Source: Coffea arabica (taxonomy: Eukaryota; Streptophyta; Magnoliopsida; Gentianales; Rubiaceae). From it: DNA of 64,000 nucleotides. The DNA is taken from assembly GCF_036785885.1 (NCBI RefSeq), contig NC_092329.1, forward strand, positions 2,542,001 through 2,606,000, given 5' to 3'. Both the position numbers and the translations under genes were made by a program. Of the stretch, positions 46,556 to 58,700 are shown piece after piece. The stretch's first letter is position 1. Every line of letters begins with the position of its first letter. Below the pieces are notes generated by a model. It saw only the letters and a program-made list of their open reading frames with translations. It was not told the origin of the DNA and did not search any database.

Positions 46556-49200
46556 TTAATTTCATATTGCCCAAAAAATGCCCAGATTTTCAAGTGGAGA
46601 TATCATAAATCATATGCATTGCATTTAAGTTATCTGGTTATAAAATGATTAAGCTTTTAAATAAGCAATGTTGTAAGAAAATGCGAGTAAATAAAGGTTT
46701 GCATCTAACATGGTGTCGAGAAAATGATCGAAAAGAAAATAATTGAGGCGAATAAAATTGAAGCTCATCAATATGATTTTGCTTCATGTAGAGATGGGAT
46801 GTAGTGTTGGGAGAAGTAAATGGGAGATTCAAAAATATTAAACAATAAGTAAACACTATTAATTTTTTCTATTATTCTGTGAAAGATTGATTATTTGTGG
46901 TGTTTTTAAATTTATAACGAGCATTAATTTTGATGTTGTTCAATCGTTTCTATATTGTTTATCCAATTCTTTGCATGTAAGATGAAAATTGGAACAACTA
47001 ACACAACAACTCTGGTGAAGAGAATGGAAGTATGATACATGGTATGAAGTAGGTGTACAGTGAGAATGAAGGGGGTTCATATTTCTGAAAAAGAATCCTC
47101 CGTGCAACAATCTATCTTCACAGTCAATAGAAACGTTTCCTAACCGAAGTTTATTGTTGGAAGAATGAAATAACCAGTTGACAAATAGAAAGGTGGAATT
47201 CTTGGCGCACTTGAGTTTCATGCCATAACAGGCCATTTATATGAAATTAATTACTGATTATGCAGAAAAAGGTAGCTGGAAAACGGTGAAAGCATGCAAA
47301 TTGCCCAATCCTGGCCATCTAACTTGCAAATTGTTGTGATGACAGATGTCAAATTATTTGAGGCCATACAATTAGGAGGCATATAATTAGTAAAAAGAAT
47401 TATTGAATTAAAGAGGTAAGTGAAAATTGCAATTCAGTGTCATTAAGAATACAACCCACCGTAACTGGACAAAATTAGGAAGTACATAATAGGTCCAATA
47501 TACACAATATGATGCATTGAAACAAAAGTTGGTCACTATCTTTACAAACGAAACCTCTTATTTAAAATGTAAAAGGTACATAATGTCTACAATAATATGT
47601 ATCCAAAAATGAGGCTAATAAATAATCACTGTAGATCCATGCAGGACAGACATAGAAATAATTCCAATCTTGATTCTAGGGATGCATGGCACTTCAATCA
47701 TGATAGTGCAAGGGAAACGGTAAGAGTTCTTCCACTCTTCGGGCTTTGACTCATTGCTAAGCAAAACAAGCCAAACAAATCATTAAGCATTCTCTCAAAT
47801 AATTTACTTAATTTGAACTCAAGCCACACAATCAAATAACAGTAAGTATAAAGATATCTGATTGGGCCTAGAACAACAAAGCCTAAAGAAGTGTCAGATA
47901 TCTTGACTAATAACCTGCACATAGACGATAGAACAGCAGAAGCATATTCCAAGGAAAGTGAAGAAAATTCTCTTAACAAATTTAGCAAGTCAGCAAAATG
48001 TTGAATACTGCCAATGCCTCTCATCCTTTTTTCAACAAGTTTATACCTATAAATATTGAAGTTCAAGAAATGAACCCAAAAGGTTAAAGATGAAATATAC
48101 AAATTTATTACCAAGTAAAACTTACTCTAACAACAAAAGTGTAATCAATCTATAAAATTAATCAATGAAAAGAAACTAATGATTCATTATTCAAAAGCCC
48201 ATCAAAAGAAGATGACATTTTCACACTACAGAATAGTCTATTTAGATAGCCAAATAAGGAAGCTAACATGCTATGGAGTTCCAAATATGGATGTGCACAA
48301 TATCTGCTCAACCAAGTCACCTAGTTTAAGATATTCTCACCTATCAATTAAACAAAAACTCGATTAATTAGAACTTATACCATCATTAAAACCCAAAAAA
48401 GGAAAAACAACAATAAAAGGTGAACAAACACCTACTTAAAGGCTATCTTCACCATTTGTTTATTCCTGGACCACAAATAAAGATTGCTTCTTCCTGTAGT
48501 GGATACCAGAAAAAGAAGAAAGAAAAGGTCAGAGATAAAAACTGAAGGGGAAAAATTTATCCCTGAGAAATTGCAATGGCAAAGTACATTCGGTTGTGTA
48601 GACAATCATCTCCCTACTCTTACTCTCAAACATATACTACTTTAGAAATATTGACTTGTCCTAAAAGATGCAGAGACAGAAATTGCATGAAGACCAGGTC
48701 CCATATTCAGTGCAAAAACAAGAAAAGAACAAAAGGATTCAACTTTTAACTGAGCAAAAAATGATTCCTGAACCAGCTTAGAGGTTTCTTCGGAAAATCT
48801 TTAAACTTCTCTGCAAAAGTGAAAGTGAAAAGTCTTAACCTCGACCTTTTGTTCCATATTAGTTAATGTTATTTATCATTTAACTTCTGATTTAACAGAT
48901 GCACTTGATTAACAGACGACCACTCTTTTGGCATATTAGTTAATTTTGGCAGATTTACACTCTTTTGCCAAAAGTGTGTAAAAGAGTACTTCAAACTAAA
49001 CCTTCCAGCTTCATATATGCTTCAGATGCATAACAATTCATGTTGAGAAGGCAATAGCTAAAAAAAAAAATTCATAAAATTAACAATTTCAACACCCACC
49101 AGACACTTCGTGAAAAACCACTACATAGCACAAAAATCAGAAATTTGAAATTCAAAGTTAAGGTAATCTAGAAAGATGACCACAAAAAAAAAAAAAAAAA
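46556..49200. other. AT-rich region without a confirmed gene
   Basis: One minus-strand open stretch around 48108-47870 reads VEKRMRGIGSIQHFADLLNL and then LLREFSSLSLEYASAVLSSM before running into a GT-containing region. Its composition looks protein-like, but I do not recognise the family and see no flanking exons that join it. It may be a remnant exon, possibly of the same decayed locus as the module array at 49-52.6 kb. Nothing else identified. Confidence 0.3.
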
Positions 49201-49208
49201 AAGATAAC

Positions 49209-52200
49209 CTGAAAAGCTAAATCTTTTTCTCCTCCCATTAGTATTTCCTTGTGATGTTCCTCAATCTATCAAATAGGCAGCAATCTAAGATTATGAGGAG
49301 CAGAAAAACTAAAGAAGCAAGCAAGAAATTAAAAACTTCAGAAATGAAAAGGAAGCAGAAACTTGAAGGTCCAATCTAGTGTAAAATTGGAAAAATGACA
49401 GGGAAATAAATCAAAAAAAATCCACAACCTGAAAAGTTAAAATTTTTTTCTCCTTTCAGTGGATATTCCTTCCATTTTTTCAAACTGTTTTCACATTTGA
49501 ATACTATAACATTGAGATACCAAGAACCATATATTACATACACTGAAAAAATGACTTCACCAATAATGACTAACCATAGAAAAAAGGGCTTTAAAAATCT
49601 CATTTCGCAAATTCACATACGAAGTAAAATCTCAAGTAAGATATTGTCAATAATATTAAAAAAAAGGGTTAATTCCACTTTGTCCCCCCAAACTTTGGAT
49701 GATTACCCACTTCAGTCCTTAAACTTCAAAATGGGATACTTAAGTCCCTAAACTTATAAATTACCTCCCACTTAAGTCCCTAAACTTATAAAATGGGACA
49801 CTTAAATCCCTAAACCCTTATAAAATGGGACACTTCGACCACCAACGACATTCAGGATTTGTTAACAATTTTCCTTAAGTGGGAGGTATTTATAAGTTTA
49901 GGGATTTAAGTGTCCCATTTTGAAGTTTAGGGACTGAAGTGGATAATCGTTCAAAGTTTGGGGGGACAAAGTGGTATTAATCCTAAAAAAAACCCATAAA
50001 AGTATAAACAAACAATTATTAGATCAAACTTGGCTGTTTTGTCTTACAATTACTATGGGCAAAATAGACTGCTATTGTAGGCAATGAACCACATAGTTCA
50101 ATCGTCAACTCTGCTTTACCCAACTTGCTCACAAACACTTCTAAAACAAAGCCATGTAATTAAATGATAATGCTCAAAATGTAAAAGCATTTGCTAAAAA
50201 ATTGATCTTCTAATTTTTGAAACATTAATGAGATGTTATCAAGATTAAAATGCAAAGAAAAAAAAGTAAGTTTGTAAAATCTACCCATTAAATTGGCGAA
50301 ATAAATTGTGTAACCTAACCATGTTATGATAATAACCAAAGTAATAGGCTCTTTGACGAGCTAAGAGAGCCAGGAAGAAAAAAAAAGAAGAACATGCCAG
50401 AAAAGAAATTGCCCCAGTCCAACTCATTATTCAAGAGTAGAAAGGCAAAGAAAATTAAAAGGCACAACTATTCAATATGTTATTTTTAACTTTCACAAGC
50501 AAATGTACATGTATCAACCCCCTGGGAGTTTCTATTCTAGTTTCGTAACCTTCAATTGTTGAGGAAAATAATCTATCAAATAAACAAAAGAACACAATTA
50601 AGTGATAATCTAAAGCCTATCAGCATATACATTTAAGAATCTAGGGAAGGGAAAATTTTCTCTTATTCATCAGGGGGAAAAACCCCCAAAGAATACAAAA
50701 TCAGTCTGTTTACCACCATGTATGCATTATCTTCAATGAATGTTGCACTGGTAGTTATTAAGTGGGGTTTTTTTTTTGTTTTTTGCATTGATAGTAAGAA
50801 ATTGCACATGAGCCACTATAAATGAATCATTCTTTTCTGTAGGACCAATAATTACAATAAGAGAGCAAACTACAAACCAAAAGGTAAATACATCAATACA
50901 TTGAAACTGCATATAAGCAAGCTAACAAATGAATTTCAAATCAAATATTAAATAATCTGCAATAAATGAAAATTTCTTACTAAAAAATTCATAGACTACA
51001 AAATTACAAGAATCTCATGGTAAAAGAAACATTAAGTAAACAACAGTACATTAAACGACTAAATATACCTAATTAAGTAGAAAAAGGTTAAACATAGAAC
51101 AAACTTAAGTAGCCTTAAAGCTAGTGAGAATAATATAAGTAGCTTCCCTCCTATCACTACCAGCAATCAGCTTAACACAAAATACCTATTAAAAACACCA
51201 GATGAGTTTTGGATACTCAAAAAAACCCAAAAAGAAAAAAGAAAAATAACATTGCAATCATGGGCTATGAACCAAGTATAATCCCTGCATACATAAAAAT
51301 CTTTCCTTCTTGTACAGGATGATGGCACATAAACATTAAGAAACAATATGATTTTCCATTGAATGCCTTCTGCACAGAATGTTTGAGATACATAAATGGA
51401 GGAAAAAGTAAAAATCTGGAACCCATACAACAAATTGAACAAAAGGTGAGATGGCCAAATAAAATAATCACAGTTAAGAGTATGGCCAAATATACACACT
51501 TTTGGCAATCACTTTTTCCTCATTGTGTATCTGAATTTCTTGCACTGCACAAATGTAATTTGAGAGCAAGGACTTTTTGGAATTTGATACACTAGACATG
51601 TTAAGCTCAACCAAAAACTCAATATTGTTCTGAAGCAAATTACAGCATAAAAACTTTTGGTTCCGCTGCAAAACTCAGACACCCATAAGACATTTTAGCA
51701 ATAAGTGTTAACCACACTTGTAAATGCAACTACACCACTCTATGCATACTCTAAATACAAAGTCACAACTACTGCAATGGAAAAGTAATGACAAAGACAT
51801 CTATTCCAAGCACAATTCAAACAGGATCTCCCAATACCATGTATAACTTGGATGCATAACCATCCGTGTTAAGAAGGCAATAGTAAAGATAAATGGCAAA
51901 ACTAAGAAATAATACCTATAGCTACTTTGTGAAACCAATGAATAGAATATAACTTGAAAGCTGAATTTCAGGTGAGCTGCAAAGATAATTGGGGGAAAAA
52001 AAGATCACAACCTAAAAAGTTAAATCTATCTCTTCTTGTGGATATTTCTTGCGTTTTTCCTCAATCTACTAAATAGAAATCAAAATATGACATAAATGGA
52101 AAACAAAACTATTAGCAGCAGCAAAACTAAATAACTAAACAAGAAATTAAAACATATAATATTCAATGGAAAAGCCAAAAAAAAAAAAGGAACCGGAAAC

Positions 52201-52579
52201 TTGAAGGTCCAGTTTAGCGTAAAATTAGAAAATGCTTGGAAAATAAACTACAGAAAAATTCGAACCTTGAAAACTTAAATCTTTTTTTCTTCTTCCCGTC
52301 GACTTCTCTTCCATTTTTCCCTCAATTTATTAAAAGAAAAATGAGATCCCTATCTGTCCAATAGACAGCAGAAATGAGATCGTTAATAGCAACAAAACTA
52401 AAGTACTAAGCAAGAGATCTGAAATCAAAAACTTTTCTTACAAAAAAAAACGGAAACAAAAATTTGAAGGCTAGAGTAAAATTGGAAAAAGGCTGAAAAA
52501 TAAATTAAAGAAAATCGCACAACCTGGAAAGTTGATTCTTTTTCTCCTTCTCGTGGACTTTCAATCCATTGTCCGCAAT
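49209..52579 (-). repeat. Array of five exon-like modules with following intron sequence
   Basis: Minus-strand modules at 52579-52524, 52326-52266, 52065-52012, about 49484-49429 and 49265-49209 share a consensus starting ATTGAGGAAAAA and ending TTTNAG|GTTGTG. Each is followed by similar T-rich sequence containing CCAATTTTACNCTAGANTG and CCTTCAAGTTT-like strings. Translated, the modules read IEEKRKKYPQEEIDLTF, IEEHHKEILMGGEKDLAFQ, IEGKMEEKSTGRRKKDLSFQ and related. Three have an AG acceptor directly before ATTG; one contains a stop. This looks like repeated duplication of one exon plus intron. The parent gene is not recognised. Confidence 0.5.
49666..49983. mobile_element. 318-bp foldback MITE with 9-bp target duplication
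   Basis: Left end GGGTTAATTCCACTTTGTCC and right end GGACAAAGTGGTATTAATCC are inverted. The arms continue through CCCAAACTTTGG/CAAAGTTTGGG, ACTTCAGTCC/GGACTGAAGT and CCCTAAACTTATAA/TTATAAGTTTAGGG, so most of the element folds on itself. The direct repeat TAAAAAAAA flanks it (49657-49665 and 49984-49992), though a poly-A target makes this less decisive. Its termini resemble those of the MITE in the KIN-6 intron (GGGTTAAT...CACTTT). Confidence 0.82.
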
Positions 52580-52899
52580 CTATGAGAAGCAAAATGCGAT
52601 TGTGAGTAACTGCAAATTCAAGAAAACAAAGAAAGAAACAAAAACTAAACAAAAAAAATCAAAGAGCCATATTTGTTTTAAATTTTTGTTGATTAACAAA
52701 GAAGAAAGAAAACATGTAGATGAATGATAGTCGAAAGTCGGAAGAAAATAAAAAATAGCAGATCTCTGGGTTTATAAATACTTCCGACTTTCGCTGCTTT
52801 TGGATGAAGATTTTACTACGGCTTTCTTTGTTTGCTCAAAGTAGGAGATGGAAGAATAGTATTTCAGACGTCTGGGTTATTAATCGAAAGATTAACAAA

Positions 52900-53300
52900 T
52901 CTTAGCAGGAAAAATATCTTTCTTTTGTAAATAAAGGAAACTGTAAAACTTTAGGGAAATATTGGAGCTTACCAATTAAGATGATTTTTGTGTCTCATGC
53001 GTTTAGTAGCTTCATATCCAGACCAATTCTAGCAAGAGAAAAAAATCAGTTAGAATCATATAATTGAAAAAAGGAAAGAGAAGAAGGGGAAAAGGGGGGA
53101 GGGGGGAAACAGGAAGGAAAAACAGAGAAAAAAGGACCAAATAAAAAACAACAAAAAGAAGAAAGGAACAAAGAAATGAAAAGAAAAATGGAAGGGGAGA
53201 GGAGAGGAGCTTTGGAGAGCAACGAAGCGGCGGAGATGAATGAGGGGAAAGAAAACAAGGAAAGCCCTAAAACAAATTTTTTGTCACGTGAGAAGCACAT
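52900..53300 (-). promoter_or_regulatory. Possible promoter and 5' leader of the decayed minus-strand locus
   Basis: A G-box CACGTG (53285-53290) is followed on the minus strand by a long C/T-rich leader-like stretch (53270-53060). A small exon-like segment then reads NWSGYEATKRMRHKNHLNW (about 53032-52976) between a CTAG acceptor and a GTAAGC donor. The module array follows downstream. No complete reading frame can be assembled, so this is only suggestive. Confidence 0.3.
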
Positions 53301-53310
53301 GATGGACGAC

Positions 53311-53394
53311 CACCATCCAGTCAATAAAACTTGGCCACATCAGCACAACAACCACCATTCTTAAAAGATCCATTCGCGCTTTTACTATATAAGT
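53311..53394 (+). promoter_or_regulatory. Promoter-like block, copy 1
   Basis: GATGGACGACCACCATCCAG, then TTGGCCACATCAGCACAACA, and a TATA-like CTATATAAG at 53385-53393. A similar block recurs at 58187-58280, so this is one of a duplicated pair. No convincing gene starts directly downstream. Confidence 0.4.
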
Positions 53395-55124
53395 TGATTA
53401 GTAGTATCAGGCTAAATTGCCAAGCAAATAATATAATTAAAAAAAATAAAAGATTAGGATCCTGTGTTCCACCTCCCAATTCTACCTTCTGTATTACCCA
53501 TTGATATTTAGCCACATATCTTCAATCTTTTTTCTTTTTCTTTTTTGGTTTGGACAAGCTTTTACTTGTAGTTGTAGTAATTAAAAAATCAATGTACCAT
53601 ACAACAATCGTTCACTGAAAAGGCACGCTGGAAGTGGAATAGCAGAAATCTTCCGGTCCCTGTCCCTGTCCCGGTCCCGGTCCTGGTCTCACGAAATCTC
53701 ATTAGGAGGAGAGAAGATTCTCATCAAGTTCTCGTCTGAAATCTGTTTATTCACTCCTTTTCATGGGCAGGGGCCAGAAGAATCAAAGCTTCACAGTTGA
53801 CGGCTAGGACTTCAGCATTGAGAGTGCACGCGCATTCATCAAATCTAAATGCACGAAATTACATACAACAGCCTAAAATTGTAGTAGTAAACATGATGCA
53901 TCTTTACATCAAGTTTTACTTCAAGCTATGGTTGATTTTTATTAGGAAGAACTGCACCAATCGTTCCTCACATATTATAGATGTGAAAATTTAGTCCCTC
54001 AGAACAAAAATGATCAGTTTTAGTCTCTAATAAACAAAAAATGATCACCTTTAGTCCATTTTCACTTTTTCGATCAAATTTTGGCCGGAACTCACTGGAT
54101 CATATGCAATGTCCAATTTTTAAAGGGTAAAAGTGACAAATCACCCTACTGTTGACCACAAAAGTGATGCTAGTACCAAAATTGACATAACGCTGCACTT
54201 AGTGTCATACAAAGGCAACAACATAGTAATGCAAAATGTATTAAGACCAGGATCTGTCATTTTTCGAGTCCATGCCGTCGCTTTCTCTTACCATACATTT
54301 TGTTTTTATTTTATTCTTTTTTGGGGTTATTAGCATAATAATTTGTTCTTCTTAATTGCCACTCTTACTATTATTCCCTCAAACAACACAATACAAAGCC
54401 CACACTAAAATACAAAATCACACATGTTTCGCCTCTTCCTCTGCTCTTATTCTCTTCTCTCCCTCTATTATTCTTGTACAGAGTCAAAGCTACTAAGGGG
54501 TGGTCAAGAATGGAAGAGGAGAAGAGACTCGTGAAGAGGCTAGCAAGTACGTTGTTTTGTTTCTTCTTTTCTTTTTTCTTTGGGCTTTAATGCTGTTTTC
54601 TATAGTGACTTCCTCTATAGATTCCGGGTGGGTCCTCTGATTTAATTGCTATGCTGATACTTTTGCAACAACTTTGCGCTGATTTGTTCAGTATTCATCT
54701 CTTGTTTTGAGCGTTTGTGCTGATTCCGGGTGGTTGTTGTGCATTATTGGCTGTGCTAATTTTGTCATGCTCAAGTCTTCTTCTGGAGTTTGAATAGTCA
54801 AGATCCGGCCGATCCCAGCTTCTAGTTTTAACTGCAGTTTCTTCAATTGTCTACATTGTCGTTTCATGGCCACAATTTACCTACTGGTGATAGATTCTGG
54901 GATGCTTTTTTTTTCCTACCAAGGCTTTTTTGCAATTTTTTCTTTTGATTTATTAACATATGTATAAAAGGGGGAATGTTATGTCTCAAGGGTGTGTATT
55001 ATTGGTGATGTAGCGAAATGTGATTGGTTGGAGGGTGTTCGTCCAAAATTTTTTAATCCCATGGTTTTGTTTATCATCACGTGTTCTGCAAGTGACCCTT
55101 TTTTAAACCACAAATTCGATTGAT
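53395..55124. other. Region without a confirmed gene; MITE-like fragment near 54.0-54.2 kb
   Basis: Contains C-rich CCCTGTCCCTGTCCCGGTCC repeats near 53660 and a segment with repeated TTTAGTCCCT/TTTAGTCTCT/TTTAGTCCATT strings (53990-54060), reminiscent of MITE arms, but without a matched second end. A short frame at about 54511 (MEEEKRLVKRLAS) is followed by a GTACGT-like donor; it is not connected to anything. Confidence 0.35.
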
Positions 55125-55777
55125 TTGATTGGGCAAATTAGGTTACTTGCTCCCGACTTTTTCAGTGAGAAGTTACGTTTTTCCGGCATTTTCAGTGACA
55201 ATCACAGTGGGAATGGGCTCAAGATACTTGTGACAGACGTCAAAAGTTTTTCTCCTCTTTCTCCAACAATTTCTTCCAGACTTCTACGCTTCCATCTCCC
55301 CGAGTCCTTCTACCTCTCCTTCCCTGCCAGTCTCATCATCTCAGTCTCGGGTAAATTGGATTGCCCACTATCATAAAAGGAAAAAAATGAAGATTGCTTC
55401 TCCTTTTAAACTCTCTTCTCAGAGATTCTCAGCATCATCATCATCAGTGAGTTTTTTTTTTTAAATTACTTGATTGTACTTCTCAAAACCCCATCTACTT
55501 ATATAAATCCTCCTATTCTCTTCGGCCTTTTCTCCTTCATTTCTCTCATCAAAGCTGATATTACCATCTCTCTCCCTATCTCTCTGCTATTTCAAAATTT
55601 TTGTGCTTTTTTTATATGTTTCCCAAATTATAACGTTCAAATTGGGCCCAATTTTATTTTTTTTAAAGATTTTTAGAGTTTTCTTTGAACAAGTTCTTGT
55701 TTTCCACAAATTATTTGTGTAGCATTTTGTTTCCAGAAGAGGAGATAGGGATTGGGTGTGTGTTTCTGTGTGTGAAA

Positions 55778-58700
55778 ATGGCGGAGAAAGAAAGACGCAA
55801 ATTCAGGGCTTTTGGATTTGTACATATGCCAATTGAAGATTCAGGTAAACTAAAGCTATTCGTTTCACAAATTTTTGGTTTTCCTTATTGAAATTCAATT
55901 CATTCTTTCTAATAAATATTTCATCAGAAATACTTGATACATGGTTGTTCTTGAATGTTTTATGCAGATTTTTGGGGTTTTAACTGTATTCAGATGGGGG
56001 ATCAGCTGTGCGTTTCAGCCTCTCAAAAGTACAGCAAAAGGAAGGCGTAAATTAATGGGCTTTGACTTGTTAAAATGTTAGTTGAACATTCAGGTGAATG
56101 ATATCTACAGATATCTTTCATTCTTTTATTTTTCTTTTCTAAATGGTGTTTGAATTTTATCAATTTATTTTCTCAGTATTGCTAATCTTTTCTGACTAAA
56201 TGATCTTTTTTCTTGCTTTTTTCTAGAGTTGAAACGGGTAACTTTTTGATTTGTTTTGTTACAGATTTATGGACTTCAGAATTTTAGGAGATGGGAATTT
56301 AGTTTATTGGCATAGAATTTTTTTAGAATAAATTTGAATTTATGAAAATTTGGGTTTAAGATTGCTATATTACAAAAAGTGATTCAGGGTTAAATATCGA
56401 TTATGGTGTTCCAGGATCTGTAACTTTGCTTGGCAGATTAGGTTTTTCGGCATAAATCTTGATTAGGTTTCCTAGGATATGTAACTTTACTTGGTGGATC
56501 AGGGTTTTAGGATTTTTATGATTTTCAATAGTTTCAAATCCGAGATTTTTAATGTGCCTCTGATCACTTGATTTGTTTGATAATTTCGAAAACAGATCAT
56601 ACAGAAGGGGAAGTTATGTGCAAAATCTTTTGTTTTTAATTTTTTAATTTTTATGGTTTATCAGTTTTGGTCAAGTACTATTACATTGGAGGAGTTAGTT
56701 TTAGATTTTGACACTTTTTAGTAGCTACTATTGTAGTGATATCTCACTTGTGCATGATTTATTAGTAAAATGAATACTTTAAGTTGCTTGCTGTTTGTGC
56801 TAATAGTTTGAGAGTGACTAGACATTAAGCTATGCTATTTAATGACTTTAGTAGATTGTCAATTTGTGATGCTTGTGCTTTTTACATTGGCGCAATAGAT
56901 CAAGTGAAGAATTTCAGGCTGCTTTTCTTTTGTGGTCATCGTTGGAGAGTGATTTTATCTTTCAAACTTCTGCTATTTAATCATCTGGGAAGACTTGTAA
57001 CTTTGCAGGGGTACTGTCTTTTTACTTGATTGTGATCTCTTAACCATATTGATTATTGATCAATCACTGTCTAGAATGTTTTAGATAGCTCGTTTGTTGT
57101 GGTCATAGATTGGAAGCGTCTCTGCTTTGCATCAACGTTTTTCTTGCATCATGTCCTTTTCTATTGCTATATGGCTGTTTTCTTTTCATAGCCCTTATTT
57201 AAGTCTGATGGTTCTTGGCTATTCATTCATATTGTTCCACAGTCCTAGATGGTAGTTGTGGTTGGTAAAAAGCGCAAATCTGTTCCATTTGTAATTTGAC
57301 AAATTGGAATTTAGTTTTCCGGATAAGTTGACTTATACTCTCATGTTAGTTTAATTGTGCCACATAATAATGTCCGAAGCAGTATTTCAGTTCTCTATAT
57401 ACATGAGTCATTGTTGGATTTAGTATCCTGATTTTAGTTAATAGATGAATGCTGAGTAGCTTTGCTGCATACTCGTGAATTATTGTTAGATGTATACGCT
57501 TCAAGGAAGATGGATTCTTCCTTGTTTACCTTCTATTACATCCATCTACTTGTTTAAGTTAAACTCTGTTTTTATTAAATGTCTAATTATACGCCTTTTT
57601 TGTATTTGTTTGTAGTTTTTGTGAAGACTTGTGCTTTTAATTTTCGCTAACTAATGCCTATCAGTGTACATAGTTAAGGGTGATGACTATCGTGCTTTCT
57701 GGGGCCTATTAATTGGCTGATTTATTTGTCTCAAGTGATTAGCAATCTAGCATCCGAGGACTAACTGATTGTGATTTTGAAAATGTATACACTGTTGCAG
57801 TTCTGTCAATTCTTTCAAATTGCTTGCGTTTGTTTAGGTCTCAATTTGAGAGTGCTTCTTGCTTTGAGTTTTTTTTCATGGGGATACTTGTTATTTTTGT
57901 CATCTTGTTTATGTCTCATAGGCTATAGTCATTTTGTTTTCACAATTTTAGAATTAACAGTGGTTCTAAAAATGCAGAGCTGTTTGTTGTTCATGTGAAA
58001 AGCTCTGGTTGGATTTTATTGGTGATTAAATTGAGATGCTTTTAGATACAACTCTTCTATCAATAGTTTTTCAAATTTGTACTTGTGTCAATGTCTTAGG
58101 ACAGTTTTAGTCTGTCATGTAGAAGAAGAAGTTATTATTGAAAAGTTTATTGACTTTAGGTACTACGTATAGAACAGAATAAACAGATGGACGAACACAT
58201 TCCAGCCAATAACGATTGGCCACATCAGCAAAACAATCATTCCTTTTGAGCCATGGCATTTGTCCTTTTATATATATGTTAAAGAAATTGAAGAGAGAAA
58301 AAGCTTCTGAAATTGAAGAGAGAAAAAGTGCAATTTTCTTTCTGAGGATGAGGAAGAAGACGAGAAAAAAGAGAAAGTAAAAGGTTAGAGAGAGGGAGTC
58401 GGATGGTTAATGAAAGGAGTATAGAAAAGGGAACCCGCTACCATCACTGAAAAGTTGGGAGCAGGTAACCTTCTCCCATCAATCACATCTGCATTTGTTT
58501 GTTTGAAAAAGAAGGTAGAAGATTGTATATTTCTCTAATGCTTCTCAAAGATGACTCCGGATCAGAGTGAGTGTTTTCCATGATTTTCCCCATCTTTGAG
58601 ACTCTTAGTTCTTTTTCTCACCTGCCTTTGCATTTTTTATTTGTTTAATTTATGTTTTCAATTTCCTTTTTATCTGTTTTTTTTTTGTCTCGTGATTCTT

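Noticed and set aside
53046-53324. Minus-strand 92-codon frame rich in Phe, Ser and Pro
   Set aside because: It translates a C/T-rich leader-like stretch and looks non-coding.
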